Positions 9,174-19,330 are shown, counted from the stretch's first letter. The stretch: DNA of 64,000 nt from Microbacterium hydrocarbonoxydans (GCF_023715885.1 NZ_JAMBOY010000003.1:434001-498000); one strand, 5' to 3'. The notes: generated by a model not told the origin, from the sequence alone. Numbers and translations: made by a program.

Positions 9174-9563
9174 CCGACAACGCTACCGGCACCGGGGCGA
9201 CCCCCGTGCGGCGGTGGAGACGACGACACGCCGCGACACGCCGAACCGCGCTTTCCACAGAAAATCGGATGTCGGTGGTCGGCCGTATCGTGCCCCCTGT
9301 GGATGGATGACTCCCAGGGTCCTCCCAGCCGCGATTTCTCGCGGTTCGCGACGTCCGCGGGCGGCCCTCCGCCTGTGGAAGAAACGGTGGAGAACCTGTG
9401 TTGTACCGGTGGAGAGCGGTGGAAAACTACACGGATGTAACTACTACCCCTTGTGGTCGCTCTGAATGTCCGTCCCTATATGTAGTATTGAGTTCCCGGT
9501 GAGGGTCTACCGGACAAACGCCTGATCACCACAGGCCAGAGATTTGAGGGGAAGCCGAAAAAG
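9174..9563. promoter_or_regulatory. 390-base divergent control region between the MFS gene and nrdH
   Basis: This is the only gene-free stretch over 300 bases in the window. It holds the leaderless promoter of the MFS gene at its left end. Three TGTGGA words lie at 9251-9259 (reverse), 9298-9306 and 9374-9382, each a 7/9 match to a DnaA box. GGTGGAGA-like direct repeats occur at 9386-9395, 9408-9417 and 9418-9427. A pair of NrdR boxes sits at 9441-9488. About 75 bases of probable 5' leader precede nrdH. No open frame in it looks coding. Confidence 0.7.
9441..9488 (+). promoter_or_regulatory. Tandem NrdR boxes of the nrdHIEF promoter
   Basis: Box 2 (9473-9488, core CTATATGTAG) matches about 12 of 16 positions of the published NrdR consensus acaCwAtATaTwGtgt. 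Box 1 (9441-9456, CTACTACCCCTTGTGG) keeps the outer CTA and TTGTG and matches about 9. Their starts are 32 bases apart, the three-turn spacing typical of NrdR site pairs. A -10-like TAGTAT (9483-9488) overlaps box 2, so binding would block transcription. nrdR itself is not in the window. Confidence 0.7.
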
Positions 9564-9797
9564 ATGTCGATCACGGTCTACACCAAGCCGTCCTGCGTCC
9601 AGTGCAACGCGACCTACCGCGCGCTCGACGCGAAGGGTATCGAGTACGAGATCCACGACCTGTCGGAAGACCCGGCGGCTCTGGAGCAGGTCAAGTCGCT
9701 CGGCTACATGCAGGCACCCGTCGTCGTCACCGACGAGGACCACTGGTCGGGCTTCCGTCCCGACAAGATCGACGAGCTCGCCTCGCGCCTGGCCTGA
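9564..9797 (+). CDS. nrdH: Glutaredoxin-like protein NrdH
   Basis: A 77-residue thiol-disulfide carrier that passes electrons from thioredoxin reductase to the class Ib ribonucleotide reductase. The redox motif CVQC is at residues 11-14. The NrdH signature WSGFRPDKI near the C-terminus separates it from ordinary glutaredoxins. The start at ATG 9564 follows a GAGGGGAAG ribosome site. It is the first gene of nrdHIEF, with nrdI six bases downstream. Confidence 0.97.
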   Translation: MSITVYTKPSCVQCNATYRALDAKGIEYEIHDLSEDPAALEQVKSLGYMQAPVVVTDEDHWSGFRPDKIDELASRLA

Positions 9798-9803
9798 CAC
9801 ACC

Positions 9804-10265
9804 ATGAGCGCCGTCGCGACCGCTGCGCCGCTCCTGGTCTACTTCTCCAGCGTGTCGGGCAACACCGCGCGCTTCATCGAGAAGCTGGGTCTCCCCGCCC
9901 GGCGCATCCCTCTCCACCGGCAGGAGGAGGGCCTCGTCATCGACGAGCCCTTCGTGCTGGTCACTCCCACCTACGGTGGGGGTGAGGGGAGGGGCGTCGA
10001 GCGCGGAGCCGTTCCCAAGCAGGTGATCCGGTTCCTCAACGACGAACGCAACCGACGTCACATCCGCGGAGTCATCTCCGCAGGAAACACCAACTTCGGC
10101 GACGCCTTCTGCCTCGCCGGCGACATCATCAGCCGCAAGTGCCACGTGCCTCACTTGTACCGGCTAGAGATCTTCGGCACACAGGACGACGTTGATCGCG
10201 TGAGCGACGGATTGGAACGACGGTGGGTATCGCAGTGGAAGAGCATGCAGGACACGGCGCAGTGA
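9804..10265 (+). CDS. nrdI: Ribonucleotide reductase-associated flavoprotein NrdI
   Basis: A 153-residue flavodoxin-like protein that supplies the oxidant for assembling the manganese-tyrosyl cofactor of NrdF. The FMN phosphate loop is [10 protein letters not shown], followed by TPTYGGG and the [10 protein letters not shown] loop near the flavin, all in the order typical of NrdI. It lies between nrdH and nrdE as in other actinobacteria, and its stop overlaps the nrdE start (GTGA at 10262). Confidence 0.96.
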   Translation: MSAVATAAPLLVYFSSVSGNTARFIEKLGLPARRIPLHRQEEGLVIDEPFVLVTPTYGGGEGRGVERGAVPKQVIRFLNDERNRRHIRGVISAGNTNFGDAFCLAGDIISRKCHVPHLYRLEIFGTQDDVDRVSDGLERRWVSQWKSMQDTAQ

Positions 10266-12406
10266 CGGAGACCGCGGCGTTCAAGGTGAACCCCGCGTAC
10301 GAGGGGCTGGACTACCACGCCCTCAACGCGATGCTGAATCTGTACGACGCGAACGGGAAGATCCAGTTCGACGCCGACAAGCGGGCGGCGCGGGAGTACT
10401 TCCTCCAGCACGTCAACCAGAACACGGTCTTCTTCCACTCCCTCAAGGAGCGGCTCGACTACCTCGTCGAGAAGGAGTACTACGAGGGCTCCGTCATCGA
10501 CAAGTACTCGTTCGACTTCATCCAGAAGCTCAACGACCTCGCCTACTCGAAGAAGTTCCGCTTCGAGACCTTCCTCGGCGCGTTCAAGTACTACACGAGC
10601 TACACGCTCAAGACGTTCGACGGCAAGCGCTACCTCGAGCGGTTCGAGGACCGCGTCGTGATGACGGCCCTCGGCCTGGCCGACGGCGACGAGAAGCTCG
10701 CCGTGAACCTCGTCGAGGAGATCATCTCCGGTCGCTTCCAGCCGGCCACCCCGACCTTCCTCAACGCGGGCAAGGCGCAGCGCGGTGAGCTGGTCAGCTG
10801 CTTCCTGCTGCGCATCGAGGACAACATGGAGTCGATCGCCCGCGGCATCAACTCCGCGCTGCAGCTGTCGAAGCGCGGCGGCGGCGTGGCGCTCCTGCTC
10901 TCGAACATCCGCGAGTCCGGCGCTCCGATCAAGCAGATCGAGAACCAGTCCTCCGGCATCATCCCCGTGATGAAGCTGCTCGAAGACAGCTTCAGCTACG
11001 CCAACCAGCTCGGCGCGCGTCAGGGCGCCGGTGCGGTCTACCTCAACGCCCACCACCCCGACATCATGCGCTTCCTCGACACCAAGCGCGAGAACGCCGA
11101 CGAGAAGATCCGCATCAAGACGCTGTCGCTCGGCGTCGTGGTGCCCGACATCACGTTCGAGCTCGCGAAGAACGGCGAGGACATGTACCTCTTCTCGCCG
11201 TACGACGTCGAGAAGGTCTACGGTGTCCCGTTCGGCGACATCTCGGTCACCGAGAAGTACCGCGAGATGGTCGACGACCCGCGCATCAAGAAGACGAAGA
11301 TCAACGCGCGCGAGTTCTTCCAGACCGTCGCCGAGATCCAGTTCGAGTCCGGCTACCCGTACGTCATGTTCGAGGACACGGTGAACAAGGCGAACCCGAT
11401 CAAGGGTCGCATCAACATGTCGAACCTCTGCAGCGAGATCCTGCAGGTGAACACGCCGACGACGTACAACGACGACCTGTCGTACGACCAGATCGGCAAG
11501 GACATCTCTTGCAACCTCGGCTCGATGAACATCGCGCTGTCGATGGATGCCGACGACCTCGGCCAGACCGTCGAGACCGCGATCCGCGCGCTCACCGCAG
11601 TGAGCGACCAGAGTCACATCCGCTCGGTGCGCTCGATCGAGGACGGCAACGACCGCTCGCACGCGATCGGCCTCGGTCAGATGAACCTGCACGGCTACCT
11701 CGCCCGCGAGCACGTCTACTACGGCTCGGAGGAGGGTGTCGACTTCACGAACATCTACTTCTACACCGTGCTGTACCACGCGCTGCGTGCCTCGAACAAC
11801 CTCGCGATCGAGCGTCAGCAGACGTTTGACGGCTTCGAGGACTCGACCTACGCGTCGGGCGAGTTCTTCGACAAGTACATCGACCAGGCGTGGGTGCCGG
11901 CGACCGAGAAGGTCAAGGAGCTCTTCGCGGGCAAGCACATCCCCACGCAGCAGGACTGGGTCGAGCTGAAGGAGAGCATCCAGAAGCACGGCATCTACAA
12001 CCAGAACCTGCAGGCGGTGCCGCCGACCGGCTCGATCTCGTACATCAACAACTCGACGTCGTCGATCCACCCGATCGCGTCGAAGATCGAGATCCGCAAG
12101 GAAGGCAAGCTCGGCCGCGTGTACTACCCGGCGGCGTTCATGACGAACGACAACCTGGAGTACTACCAGGACGCGTACGAGATCGGCTACGAGAAGGTCA
12201 TCGACACGTACGCCGCCGCCACGCAGCACGTCGACCAGGGCCTGTCGCTGACGCTGTTCTTCAAGGACACCGCCACCACGCGCGACATCAACAAGGCGCA
12301 GATCTACGCATGGCGCAAGGGCATCAAGACGATCTACTACATCCGTCTCCGTCAGCTGGCGCTCGAGGGCACCGACATGACCGAGTGCGTCTCCTGCATG
12401 CTCTGA
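10262..12406 (+). CDS. nrdE: Class Ib ribonucleoside-diphosphate reductase, alpha subunit
   Basis: A 714-residue catalytic subunit that reduces ribonucleoside diphosphates to deoxyribonucleotides. Visible parts are the active-site cysteine in GELVSCFLL, the LSKRGGG block, the second cysteine with the radical relay in CNLGSMNIA, the [15 protein letters not shown] block, and the C-terminal redox pair ECVSC that NrdH reduces. I chose GTG 10262, which overlaps the nrdI stop, rather than an in-frame start 13 codons earlier inside nrdI. The frame from 10262 begins with the conserved [17 protein letters not shown] region and has AGGA upstream. The N-terminal ATP cone of class Ia enzymes is absent, as expected for class Ib. 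Confidence 0.97.
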   Translation: MTETAAFKVNPAYEGLDYHALNAMLNLYDANGKIQFDADKRAAREYFLQHVNQNTVFFHSLKERLDYLVEKEYYEGSVIDKYSFDFIQKLNDLAYSKKFRFETFLGAFKYYTSYTLKTFDGKRYLERFEDRVVMTALGLADGDEKLAVNLVEEIISGRFQPATPTFLNAGKAQRGELVSCFLLRIEDNMESIARGINSALQLSKRGGGVALLLSNIRESGAPIKQIENQSSGIIPVMKLLEDSFSYANQLGARQGAGAVYLNAHHPDIMRFLDTKRENADEKIRIKTLSLGVVVPDITFELAKNGEDMYLFSPYDVEKVYGVPFGDISVTEKYREMVDDPRIKKTKINAREFFQTVAEIQFESGYPYVMFEDTVNKANPIKGRINMSNLCSEILQVNTPTTYNDDLSYDQIGKDISCNLGSMNIALSMDADDLGQTVETAIRALTAVSDQSHIRSVRSIEDGNDRSHAIGLGQMNLHGYLAREHVYYGSEEGVDFTNIYFYTVLYHALRASNNLAIERQQTFDGFEDSTYASGEFFDKYIDQAWVPATEKVKELFAGKHIPTQQDWVELKESIQKHGIYNQNLQAVPPTGSISYINNSTSSIHPIASKIEIRKEGKLGRVYYPAAFMTNDNLEYYQDAYEIGYEKVIDTYAAATQHVDQGLSLTLFFKDTATTRDINKAQIYAWRKGIKTIYYIRLRQLALEGTDMTECVSCML

Positions 12407-13420
<1,014 letters not shown>

Positions 13421-13441
13421 GCAACGTCGTCCACTGAGGTG

Positions 13442-13471
13442 AAGGGCCGGATGCTGCCGCATCCGGCCCTT
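13442..13471. terminator. Terminator hairpin after nrdF
   Basis: The perfect 12-base arms AAGGGCCGGATG (13442-13453) and CATCCGGCCCTT (13460-13471) enclose a six-base loop. The hairpin lies between the convergent nrdF and FAD-oxidoreductase genes and can serve both. There is only a weak T-rich tract, as is common in actinobacteria. Confidence 0.85.
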
Positions 13472-13479
13472 CGTCGTCC

Positions 13480-14748
13480 TCAAGGCCCGTTGACGTCCGG
13501 CGAGCTTCGTGCGTCACCGAGCACCGCCCGTGCGGCGCGCTCGCCGGAGGCGAGGGCGCCCTGGATCGACGCCGTGTCGCGGTGATCGCCGGCGAGGAAG
13601 ATCCGCTCCGCGTGCCGCGGAGCCCGTGCAGGGCGCAGCGGCGCGGGCTGGGCCGGCAGGGCGTCAGCGATGTCGTCCCGCCGCAGCAGATCCCAGGCAG
13701 TCACGTCGGCGCCCCAGATCTCTCCGAGGTGACGGCGCACCTCGCTCTCCTCCGCCGCTTCACCGTCGCGAGGCAAGAGGCACGTCGCGGCGACGAGGTG
13801 CCGCCCGGCCGGTGCGTACGACGGCACCGTGTGCGTCATCACGACGGTGTTCACGACCGGTCCCCGCCGCCGACCATCGATCGTGAGCAGCGCCGAGCGC
13901 GTCGGCGGCTCTTCGGTGGCGAACCACCATGTCTGGAGGCCGTTCGTCGCCGGTCGCTGCAGGCCGGTGAGACCGGCCACGGCATCCGCCCCGACAGCGA
14001 TGACGACGCGGGCTGCACGCACGGTGTCGCCGCCCTCGATGCCCACCTCGACGCCGTCACCGGACGCCGTCATCCTCTCGGCGCGGGTCTGGAGACGGAT
14101 CTCGGCACCGGCGGTTCGTGCGCGCGCGGCGAGCTGCTCTGGCACGGCGGCGATCCCCTGGGCGGGGAGTCCGGGCCGCCCGAACGCGAAGTAGCTCGCG
14201 AGCAGTCGGACGAACGCGTTCGACGTCGCGCCGCGGTCCTCCGCCAGCACTCCGGCGAGGAACGGCTCGAGCACGGCAGTGCGCAGTGGGCCGCGCAGTC
14301 CCGCGGCATCCCATCCCTCGCTCAACGAGACGTCGTCTTGGGCGAGCCGCGACAGCGGAAGCGCCAGCGCGGGTGCCGCCCAGCGCGCGAGCGCGACGGC
14401 ATCCGCAGCACTGACGAGGCCGCTGCCGAGCGTCGTCGGGATCGAGAGCGGATGCCTCACCGGATGCGCCAGCTCGGCGATGCCGTCTTCCGTGCGCACC
14501 CGCACGCCCACGGGGAATCGGCCCATCGACAGTGCTCCGAGGTCCACGCTGCGGCGCAGCGCCGGGTACGCCGGATTGAGCACGTGGAATCCGCGGTCGA
14601 GCCGAAAGCCGTCGACGATGTCGGTGCGCTCGCGTCCGCCGACGGCGTCGCCCGCCTCGATCACGACCACGTCGAGTCCTCGTTCTGCGAGCAGCCCCGC
14701 GCAGCGCAGCCCCGCGAGTCCTGCCCCGATCACGACCACGTCATGCAT
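13480..14748 (-). CDS. FAD-dependent oxidoreductase (phytoene desaturase/amine oxidase-like)
   Basis: A 422-residue flavoprotein with an N-terminal Rossmann FAD motif VVVIGAGLAGLRCAG, followed by GDAVGGRERT. The C-terminal FAD motif IFLAGDHRDTASIQGALASG has the pattern of the amine oxidase and phytoene desaturase superfamily. No carotenoid genes lie beside it, so the substrate is unknown. The ATG at 14748 was chosen because the FAD motif starts six residues later and a TACGCT box (14755-14760) ends six bases upstream, which suggests a leaderless transcript. A longer frame upstream is spurious. Confidence 0.82.
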   Translation of the reverse strand: MHDVVVIGAGLAGLRCAGLLAERGLDVVVIEAGDAVGGRERTDIVDGFRLDRGFHVLNPAYPALRRSVDLGALSMGRFPVGVRVRTEDGIAELAHPVRHPLSIPTTLGSGLVSAADAVALARWAAPALALPLSRLAQDDVSLSEGWDAAGLRGPLRTAVLEPFLAGVLAEDRGATSNAFVRLLASYFAFGRPGLPAQGIAAVPEQLAARARTAGAEIRLQTRAERMTASGDGVEVGIEGGDTVRAARVVIAVGADAVAGLTGLQRPATNGLQTWWFATEEPPTRSALLTIDGRRRGPVVNTVVMTHTVPSYAPAGRHLVAATCLLPRDGEAAEESEVRRHLGEIWGADVTAWDLLRRDDIADALPAQPAPLRPARAPRHAERIFLAGDHRDTASIQGALASGERAARAVLGDARSSPDVNGP

Positions 14749-14754
14749 GGCACC

Positions 14755-14798
14755 AGCGTACGACGGGATGCCGCGGCGCGGGCCCGTGCGCGTACTCT
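14755..14798. promoter_or_regulatory. Divergent leaderless promoters
   Basis: On the reverse strand TACGCT (14755-14760) ends six bases before ATG 14748. On the forward strand TACTCT (14793-14798) ends seven bases before ATG 14806. The two -10 elements are 32 bases apart, so both promoters are packed into a 57-base gap and their -35 regions overlap. Confidence 0.55.
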
Positions 14799-14805
14799 GG
14801 GCAGC

Positions 14806-15165
14806 ATGCGCGTACAGGACCAGACGAAGATCTGCGCGTCCTGCGGTCGCGAGATGCGGTGGCGTGCGTCCTGGGCCGAGGTCTGGGACGAGGTCAGGTA
14901 CTGCTCTGCCGCGTGCCGATCGCGCAAGATCACTCCGCGGGACCGCGAGCTCGAACGCAGCATCCTCAGCCTGCTCGCACAGCGAGCCCCGAAGGCGGCG
15001 ATCGATCCGTCCGACGCCGCGAACGCCGAGCACACGCTTCGAGAGCCCGCGCGTCGCGCGGCGCGTCGACTCGCCGCCGCCGGACTCGTCGACGTCGTCC
15101 AGAACGGCCGCGTCGTCGACGCGGCGTCGGTCCGGGGGTCGTTCCTCGTGCGCCGGCGCCCCTGA
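14806..15165 (+). CDS. Zinc-ribbon DUF2256-like/DUF3253 protein
   Basis: A 119-residue protein of unknown function. The N-terminal third is a small zinc-ribbon-like module with cysteines at 10, 13, 33 and 37 (ICASC and YCSAAC), resembling DUF2256. The remainder is a winged-helix-like DUF3253 domain (ERSILSLLAQRAPKAA ... ARRLAAAGLVDVVQNGRVVD). Such a build suggests nucleic-acid binding, but no function is established here. It starts at ATG 14806 with a TACTCT box seven bases upstream, and it is convergent with pgi twelve bases away. Confidence 0.8.
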   Translation: MRVQDQTKICASCGREMRWRASWAEVWDEVRYCSAACRSRKITPRDRELERSILSLLAQRAPKAAIDPSDAANAEHTLREPARRAARRLAAAGLVDVVQNGRVVDAASVRGSFLVRRRP

Positions 15166-15177
15166 CGGGGCCCCGTC

Positions 15178-16857
15178 CTAGCCGCGGTGCGACCGGTAGT
15201 ACTCCAGGAGCGCCTTCGTCGACGGGTCTTGGGCGGCCACGGCCTCCTCGTCTCCGCCGATCGCGGGGGCGATCTGCATGGCGAGCTGCTTGCCCAGCTC
15301 GACGCCCCACTGGTCGAAGGAGTTGATGCCCCAGATCGTGCCCTGCGTGAACGTGATGTGCTCGTACAGCGCGATGAGCTGCCCCAGCACCTGCGGCGTG
15401 AGCGCCGGCGCGAAGATCGACGTCGTCGGACGGTTGCCCGCGAAGGTCCGCGCGGCGACGAGTGCGCCCGTGGTGCCCTCCGCTTCGACTTCGTCGGCTG
15501 TCTTGCCGAACGCGAGCGCCTTGGTCTGCGCGAGGAAGTTCGCGAGGAACAGCTCGTGCACATCTTGCGCGCCGTCGCTGAGCGGATAGGCGGGGTTCAC
15601 GAAAGCGATGAAGTCGGCGGGGATGAGCCGAGTGCCCTGGTGGATGAGCTGGTAGAAGGCGTGCTGCCCGTTCGTGCCCGGCTCTCCCCAGAAGACCTCG
15701 CCGGTATCGGTGGTGACGGGGGAGCCGTCCCAGCGCACGGACTTGCCGTTCGACTCCATCGTGAGCTGCTGCAGGTAGGCGGGGAAGCGGTTGAGCTGCT
15801 GCGCGTAGGGGAGCACGGCGTGCGACTGCGCGCCGTGGAAGTTGTTGTACCAGACGTTCAGAAGCCCCATCAGCACGGGCACGTTGCGCTCGAGCGGCGT
15901 CGTGCGGACGTGCTCGTCGACCGCGTGGAAGCCGGCGAGCAGATCCCGGAACACGTCGGGGCCCAGCACGACGGCCAGGGAGAGGCCGATCGCGGAGTCG
16001 ACGGAGTAGCGGCCGCCCACCCAGTCCCAGAAGCCGAACGCGTTGACCGGATCGATGCCGAAGTCGGCGACCTTGTCGAGAGCCGTCGACACGGCCACGA
16101 AGTGGTGCGCCACGGCGTCGGTGCGCGCGTCGTCCGAATCAGCGATGGCACCGGATGCCGCGAGCCCGCTCCACAGCCACTGTCGCGCCAGGCGTGCGTT
16201 GGTGAGTGTCTCGAGCGTCGTGAACGTCTTCGACGCCACGATGAACAGCGTCGTCTCCGGGTCGAGGTCGGCGGTCTTCTGCGCCAGGTCCGTCGGGTCG
16301 ATGTTCGAGACGAACCGCGCCTCGATGCCGGCGTCGGCGTACGGCTTCAGGGCCTCGTAGACCATGACCGGGCCGAGATCCGACCCGCCGATGCCGATGT
16401 TGACGACGTGGGTGACCTTCTTGCCCGTGACGCCGAGCCACTCGCCCGCGCGCACGCGCGTGGCGAAGGCGGAGAGCGACTCCAGCACCGACTGCACATC
16501 GGCGTCGACGTCCTGTCCGTCGACGAGAAGCGTCGGCTCAGCTTCGGCGGGACGTCGGAGCGCCGTGTGCAGCACGGCACGATCCTCGGAGGTGTTCAGG
16601 TGCGCCCCGGAGAGCATCGCGGCGTACCGGTCGGCGACGCCGGTCTCCTCGGCGAGCCGTAGCAGAGCCGCCAGCACCTCATCGGTGACGAGGTTCTTCG
16701 ACAGGTCGACGTGCAGGTCGGCGAGCGGGAACGAGAGGCGGTCGGCGCGGGTCGGGTCCTCCGCGAACCAGCCGCGGAGATCGGGGGAGAAGGTCTCGCG
16801 CAGCGCGCGGAGCTCGGACCAGGCGGACGTGACTGTCGGATCGACGGGAGCGCTCAT
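15178..16857 (-). CDS. pgi: Glucose-6-phosphate isomerase
   Basis: A 559-residue cytosolic isomerase that interconverts glucose 6-phosphate and fructose 6-phosphate. Family blocks seen are [34 protein letters not shown] (the first PGI signature region) and [16 protein letters not shown] (the second signature with the catalytic lysine). The length is normal for the long bacterial form. ATG 16857 has a TAGCGT box (16864-16869) six bases upstream, so it can be transcribed separately even though a DUF7882-like gene on the same strand ends only 18 bases before it. Confidence 0.97.
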   Translation of the reverse strand: MSAPVDPTVTSAWSELRALRETFSPDLRGWFAEDPTRADRLSFPLADLHVDLSKNLVTDEVLAALLRLAEETGVADRYAAMLSGAHLNTSEDRAVLHTALRRPAEAEPTLLVDGQDVDADVQSVLESLSAFATRVRAGEWLGVTGKKVTHVVNIGIGGSDLGPVMVYEALKPYADAGIEARFVSNIDPTDLAQKTADLDPETTLFIVASKTFTTLETLTNARLARQWLWSGLAASGAIADSDDARTDAVAHHFVAVSTALDKVADFGIDPVNAFGFWDWVGGRYSVDSAIGLSLAVVLGPDVFRDLLAGFHAVDEHVRTTPLERNVPVLMGLLNVWYNNFHGAQSHAVLPYAQQLNRFPAYLQQLTMESNGKSVRWDGSPVTTDTGEVFWGEPGTNGQHAFYQLIHQGTRLIPADFIAFVNPAYPLSDGAQDVHELFLANFLAQTKALAFGKTADEVEAEGTTGALVAARTFAGNRPTTSIFAPALTPQVLGQLIALYEHITFTQGTIWGINSFDQWGVELGKQLAMQIAPAIGGDEEAVAAQDPSTKALLEYYRSHRG

Positions 16858-16875
16858 GGCTCAACGCTACTGCCG

Positions 16876-17217
16876 TCAGACCAGCAACGGGTTCTCCTCG
16901 TTGCCCCATGTCGGATCCCCGCGCAGCGGCTCGGGCGTGAGGTACAGTCCGGCAGGCTGCGCTGCCGTCACGGCGAGGTCATGCATCCAGTGCCGGTTGA
17001 GGTCGGGGGCGCGGCTCCCGAAGAACTTGAAGACGAGTGAGCTCGCCGGATGCACCCACACCGTGGTGCGCCCGCCGCCCACGCTCACGTCCTCGCGCCA
17101 GCTGAAGGGGAAGGCCTCGCCGCGACGCAGCTTCGCCGTCATCACGAGCTGCAGGTGCGTGAGCGCGCGATCCTCGATCTCGACCCTCGGTCCGCCGTCG
17201 TACGTGAATCGTCCCAT
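16876..17217 (-). CDS. DUF7882-like small protein, paralogue A
   Basis: A 113-residue soluble protein of the small family often misnamed ATP-dependent DNA ligase in Microbacteriaceae; it has no ligase motif. The conserved pattern is MGRFTYDGG, then DRALTHLQLVMTAKLRRGE, FPFSWRED, and GGGRTTVWVHPASSLVFKF. The function is unknown. A strong ribosome site (GAGGAGGAA) precedes ATG 17217. It is divergent from a paralogue at 17402-17725, which shares the opening MGR-x-YDG and the KLRR, SF/PF and TVW-HPA blocks. It lies just upstream of pgi. Confidence 0.8.
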   Translation of the reverse strand: MGRFTYDGGPRVEIEDRALTHLQLVMTAKLRRGEAFPFSWREDVSVGGGRTTVWVHPASSLVFKFFGSRAPDLNRHWMHDLAVTAAQPAGLYLTPEPLRGDPTWGNEENPLLV

Positions 17218-17401
17218 CGGTGGTTCCTCCTCGATGTCGGACGCCCACGCTCGCACGGTGCAACGCCGCCGCACAGGGGGTGTACACGCGCGGCGCGCGA
17301 GAGGATCATGGCAGACGCACTTCATCCGCTTCTCCCGAGCGGCTCCGGCAGAGTTCCCGGCGATGCACGCGGACGGTGCCCCACCGGGGTACGGTTCACT
17401 C

Positions 17402-17725
17402 ATGGGAAGACTGCGGTACGACGGCACGTCCGAGCCGATCCACATCGACGACGAGACGCTCGCGGTCCTGAAGGTCATCGTCGGGACGAAACTGCGCAGG
17501 CAGGAGAGCTTCATGATGACGTGGCGCCCCGCCGAGGGGGGCGACCCCGGCCGGGTGACCGTGTGGATCCATCCCGCCATCCCGCTGCAGTTCCTCTTCA
17601 CAGCATCCGAGCCGCAGCACATCGAGAAGCGCCGCGTCGAAGAGGTCATGCAGGCGCTCAATGCCTCGGGCGAGCTGGTCATCGACGACTGGGGGCGCGT
17701 CGAAGCGGCGAAGACGCCTTCCTGA
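17402..17725 (+). CDS. DUF7882-like small protein, paralogue B
   Basis: A 107-residue paralogue of the protein at 16876-17217. It shares MGRLRYDGT, KLRRQESFMMTWRP and RVTVWIHPAIPLQFLF, while its C-terminal part (HIEKRRVEEVMQALNASGEL) differs. The function is unknown. A TACGGT box at 17390-17395 ends six bases before ATG 17402, indicating a leaderless transcript, whereas copy A has a strong ribosome site. The divergent arrangement around a 184-base gap suggests an old inverted duplication followed by divergence. Confidence 0.78.
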   Translation: MGRLRYDGTSEPIHIDDETLAVLKVIVGTKLRRQESFMMTWRPAEGGDPGRVTVWIHPAIPLQFLFTASEPQHIEKRRVEEVMQALNASGELVIDDWGRVEAAKTPS

Positions 17726-17729
17726 ACGC

Positions 17730-18341
17730 CTACTCGGCGGGGAAGCTCTGCGCCTTCAGCGCTGAGGCGAGGTGTGCGGCATTGCGTGCCGCGGTCGCCA
17801 TGGCCGAGGCGACCTTCTCCGGGGTCTCGGAGAGGTCCTTGTAGTCCACTCCCTGCATCGCCTCGCCGTTCCAGTACACCGACCCCTGCGCGGCGATCGT
17901 GTATCCGACGTCGTTGAGACCCTGGAAGAGGATCGCGGCGATGTGGTGCGCGCCGTCCTCGTTGCCGACGACGCCTGCGACCGCGACCTTGTCGAACAGG
18001 ATCGGCCGGCCGTCGTCGTCCGTCTCGCTGAGTTCGGCGTCCAGACGCTCGAGGACTCGCTGCGCGACGCTCGAGTGCTGACCCATCCAGGTCGGCGTCA
18101 CGAAGACGAGGATGTCGGCGTCGAGCACCCTGCGGCGGAGCTCGGGCCATTCATCGTCGCCGCCCATGTCGGCCTCGACACCGGGACTCAGCGTGTAGTC
18201 CACTGCCCGGACGAGCTGCCCGTCGACGCCGTGCTCGGAGAGAGCGGCGAGGATCTGCGAGGCCAGGAGGTCGGAGCTCGATTCGGAGGGGGAAGGCTTG
18301 AGGGTGCAGGAGATGGCGATGGCCGTGGGGTGTGCGCTCAT
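17730..18341 (-). CDS. Flavodoxin/NADPH-dependent FMN reductase-like protein
   Basis: A 203-residue flavodoxin-fold protein. The N-terminal phosphate-binding loop region is CTLKPSPSESSSD, and the flavin loop is FVTPTWMGQHSSVAQRVLERL, typical of NAD(P)H-dependent FMN reductases and quinone reductases. A third block, GNEDGAHHIAAILFQGLNDVG, is typical of this subfamily. The likely role is flavin or quinone reduction; the partner is unknown. I chose ATG 18341, because the upstream extension to 18377 adds twelve unconserved residues. It is convergent with DUF7882 copy B, four bases away. Confidence 0.82.
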   Translation of the reverse strand: MSAHPTAIAISCTLKPSPSESSSDLLASQILAALSEHGVDGQLVRAVDYTLSPGVEADMGGDDEWPELRRRVLDADILVFVTPTWMGQHSSVAQRVLERLDAELSETDDDGRPILFDKVAVAGVVGNEDGAHHIAAILFQGLNDVGYTIAAQGSVYWNGEAMQGVDYKDLSETPEKVASAMATAARNAAHLASALKAQSFPAE

Positions 18342-18489
18342 GACAGGAACGAAACCACCGGACTCGTCGGCGGCCAAGGGGGTTTCGGAGTCGCAGGACG
18401 TGCGCTAGCGACGTTCCGGATCGGGATGCGGCGGGCGGAGTGCGCTGTCGGCGGTATCCTTGATGACGCCCGCAACGACAGGAGCCCCC

Positions 18490-18693
18490 GTGATCCTCAG
18501 CTTCATCTTCTTCCTGGTCCTCTTCCTCGGAGGGATCTGGCTCCTGGGCCTCGCGCAGGTGCTCCCCGACTTCCAGGGCGTCGTCTTCGCGGCCGGCATC
18601 CTCATCATCTGCCTGTCGCTGGCGTTCGTGATGCGCCAGCGCGGGTCGGCCACGCGCCGCGACGACAACTGGTCGGGCAACGCCACCGAGTGA
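18490..18693 (+). CDS. Small two-helix membrane protein
   Basis: A 67-residue protein with two hydrophobic segments, about residues 2-21 (LSFIFFLVLFLGGIWLLGLA) and 28-45, then a basic, polar tail with RRDDNWSGN. The family is not recognised. I chose GTG 18490 because AGGAG lies five bases upstream. An earlier in-frame ATG at 18463 lacks a ribosome site. A TATCCT box at 18456-18461 would give a short leader. It is convergent with the acetyltransferase gene, with no gap between their stops. Confidence 0.6.
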   Translation: MILSFIFFLVLFLGGIWLLGLAQVLPDFQGVVFAAGILIICLSLAFVMRQRGSATRRDDNWSGNATE

Positions 18694-19296
18694 TCAGGCT
18701 CTGGCGGCGAGTCTCGCCTCCAGGTTCGCCCGCACCGCGGGCCATTCCGGCTCGATGATGGAGTACTCGACGCTGTCGCGCAGGGCGCCGTTGCGGTAGC
18801 GGCTCATCGCGCGCATCACGCCGTCCTGCTTCGCACCCAGGCGTTCGATCGCGGCTCGGGACTGGAAGTTCACCCACTGCGTGGTGAGCCCGACGCGGAA
18901 TACCCCGAGATCCTCGAAGGCGTGGCGCAGCAGCAGCAGTTTGGACTCCGCGTTCGTGCCGGTGCCGTGGGCCGACGGTCGGTTCCAGGTGTAGCCGATG
19001 TGCAGTCGCGGGACGTCGGCGACGATGTCGTAGAAGGTCGTGAGGCCGAGGATCCTCCCCGACGCATCGAACGCCGTGAAGGGGATCATCTCTCCGGTCG
19101 AGAGCAGCCCGAGGCGACGGTCGATCTCCGCAGCGAGACCGTCGGGTGAGGGAACCGAGGTGTACCACGCGCGCTTCCAGAGATCGCCCTCGGTGAGAGC
19201 TTCGAGCAGTCCGTCATGGTGCGACCGCTCGAGCGGGCGCAGTTCGACGAGATCGCCGGTGAGTGTGACAGGTGCGGGCGTGGTGGTGAACGTCAT
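18694..19296 (-). CDS. GNAT family N-acetyltransferase (RimJ/RimL type)
   Basis: A 200-residue GNAT enzyme that would transfer an acetyl group from acetyl-CoA to an amine. The RimJ/RimL style opening LTGDLVELRPLERSHHDGL, the central IGYTWNRPSAHGTGTNAE region where the acetyl-CoA loop lies, and FRVGLTTQWVNFQSRAAIERLGAK (in parts: VNFQSRAAIERLGA) are all family-like. The substrate is unknown. ATG 19296 is preferred over an in-frame TTG four codons upstream; a TTGAAT sequence ends six bases before it. Confidence 0.85.
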   Translation of the reverse strand: MTFTTTPAPVTLTGDLVELRPLERSHHDGLLEALTEGDLWKRAWYTSVPSPDGLAAEIDRRLGLLSTGEMIPFTAFDASGRILGLTTFYDIVADVPRLHIGYTWNRPSAHGTGTNAESKLLLLRHAFEDLGVFRVGLTTQWVNFQSRAAIERLGAKQDGVMRAMSRYRNGALRDSVEYSIIEPEWPAVRANLEARLAARA

Positions 19297-19330
19297 GCCG
19301 CCATTCAATCAGCGCTGAGGGCGCCGTCCG

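Noticed and set aside
15164..15177. Terminator between the DUF3253 gene and pgi
   Set aside because: GACGGGGCCCCGTC is a perfect palindrome without a loop, so it cannot form a normal hairpin. It may still be a protein site, but there is no further support.
16876..17217. ATP-dependent DNA ligase annotation for the small paralogues
   Set aside because: At 107-113 residues, with no nucleotidyltransferase KxDG motif, these proteins cannot be ligases.
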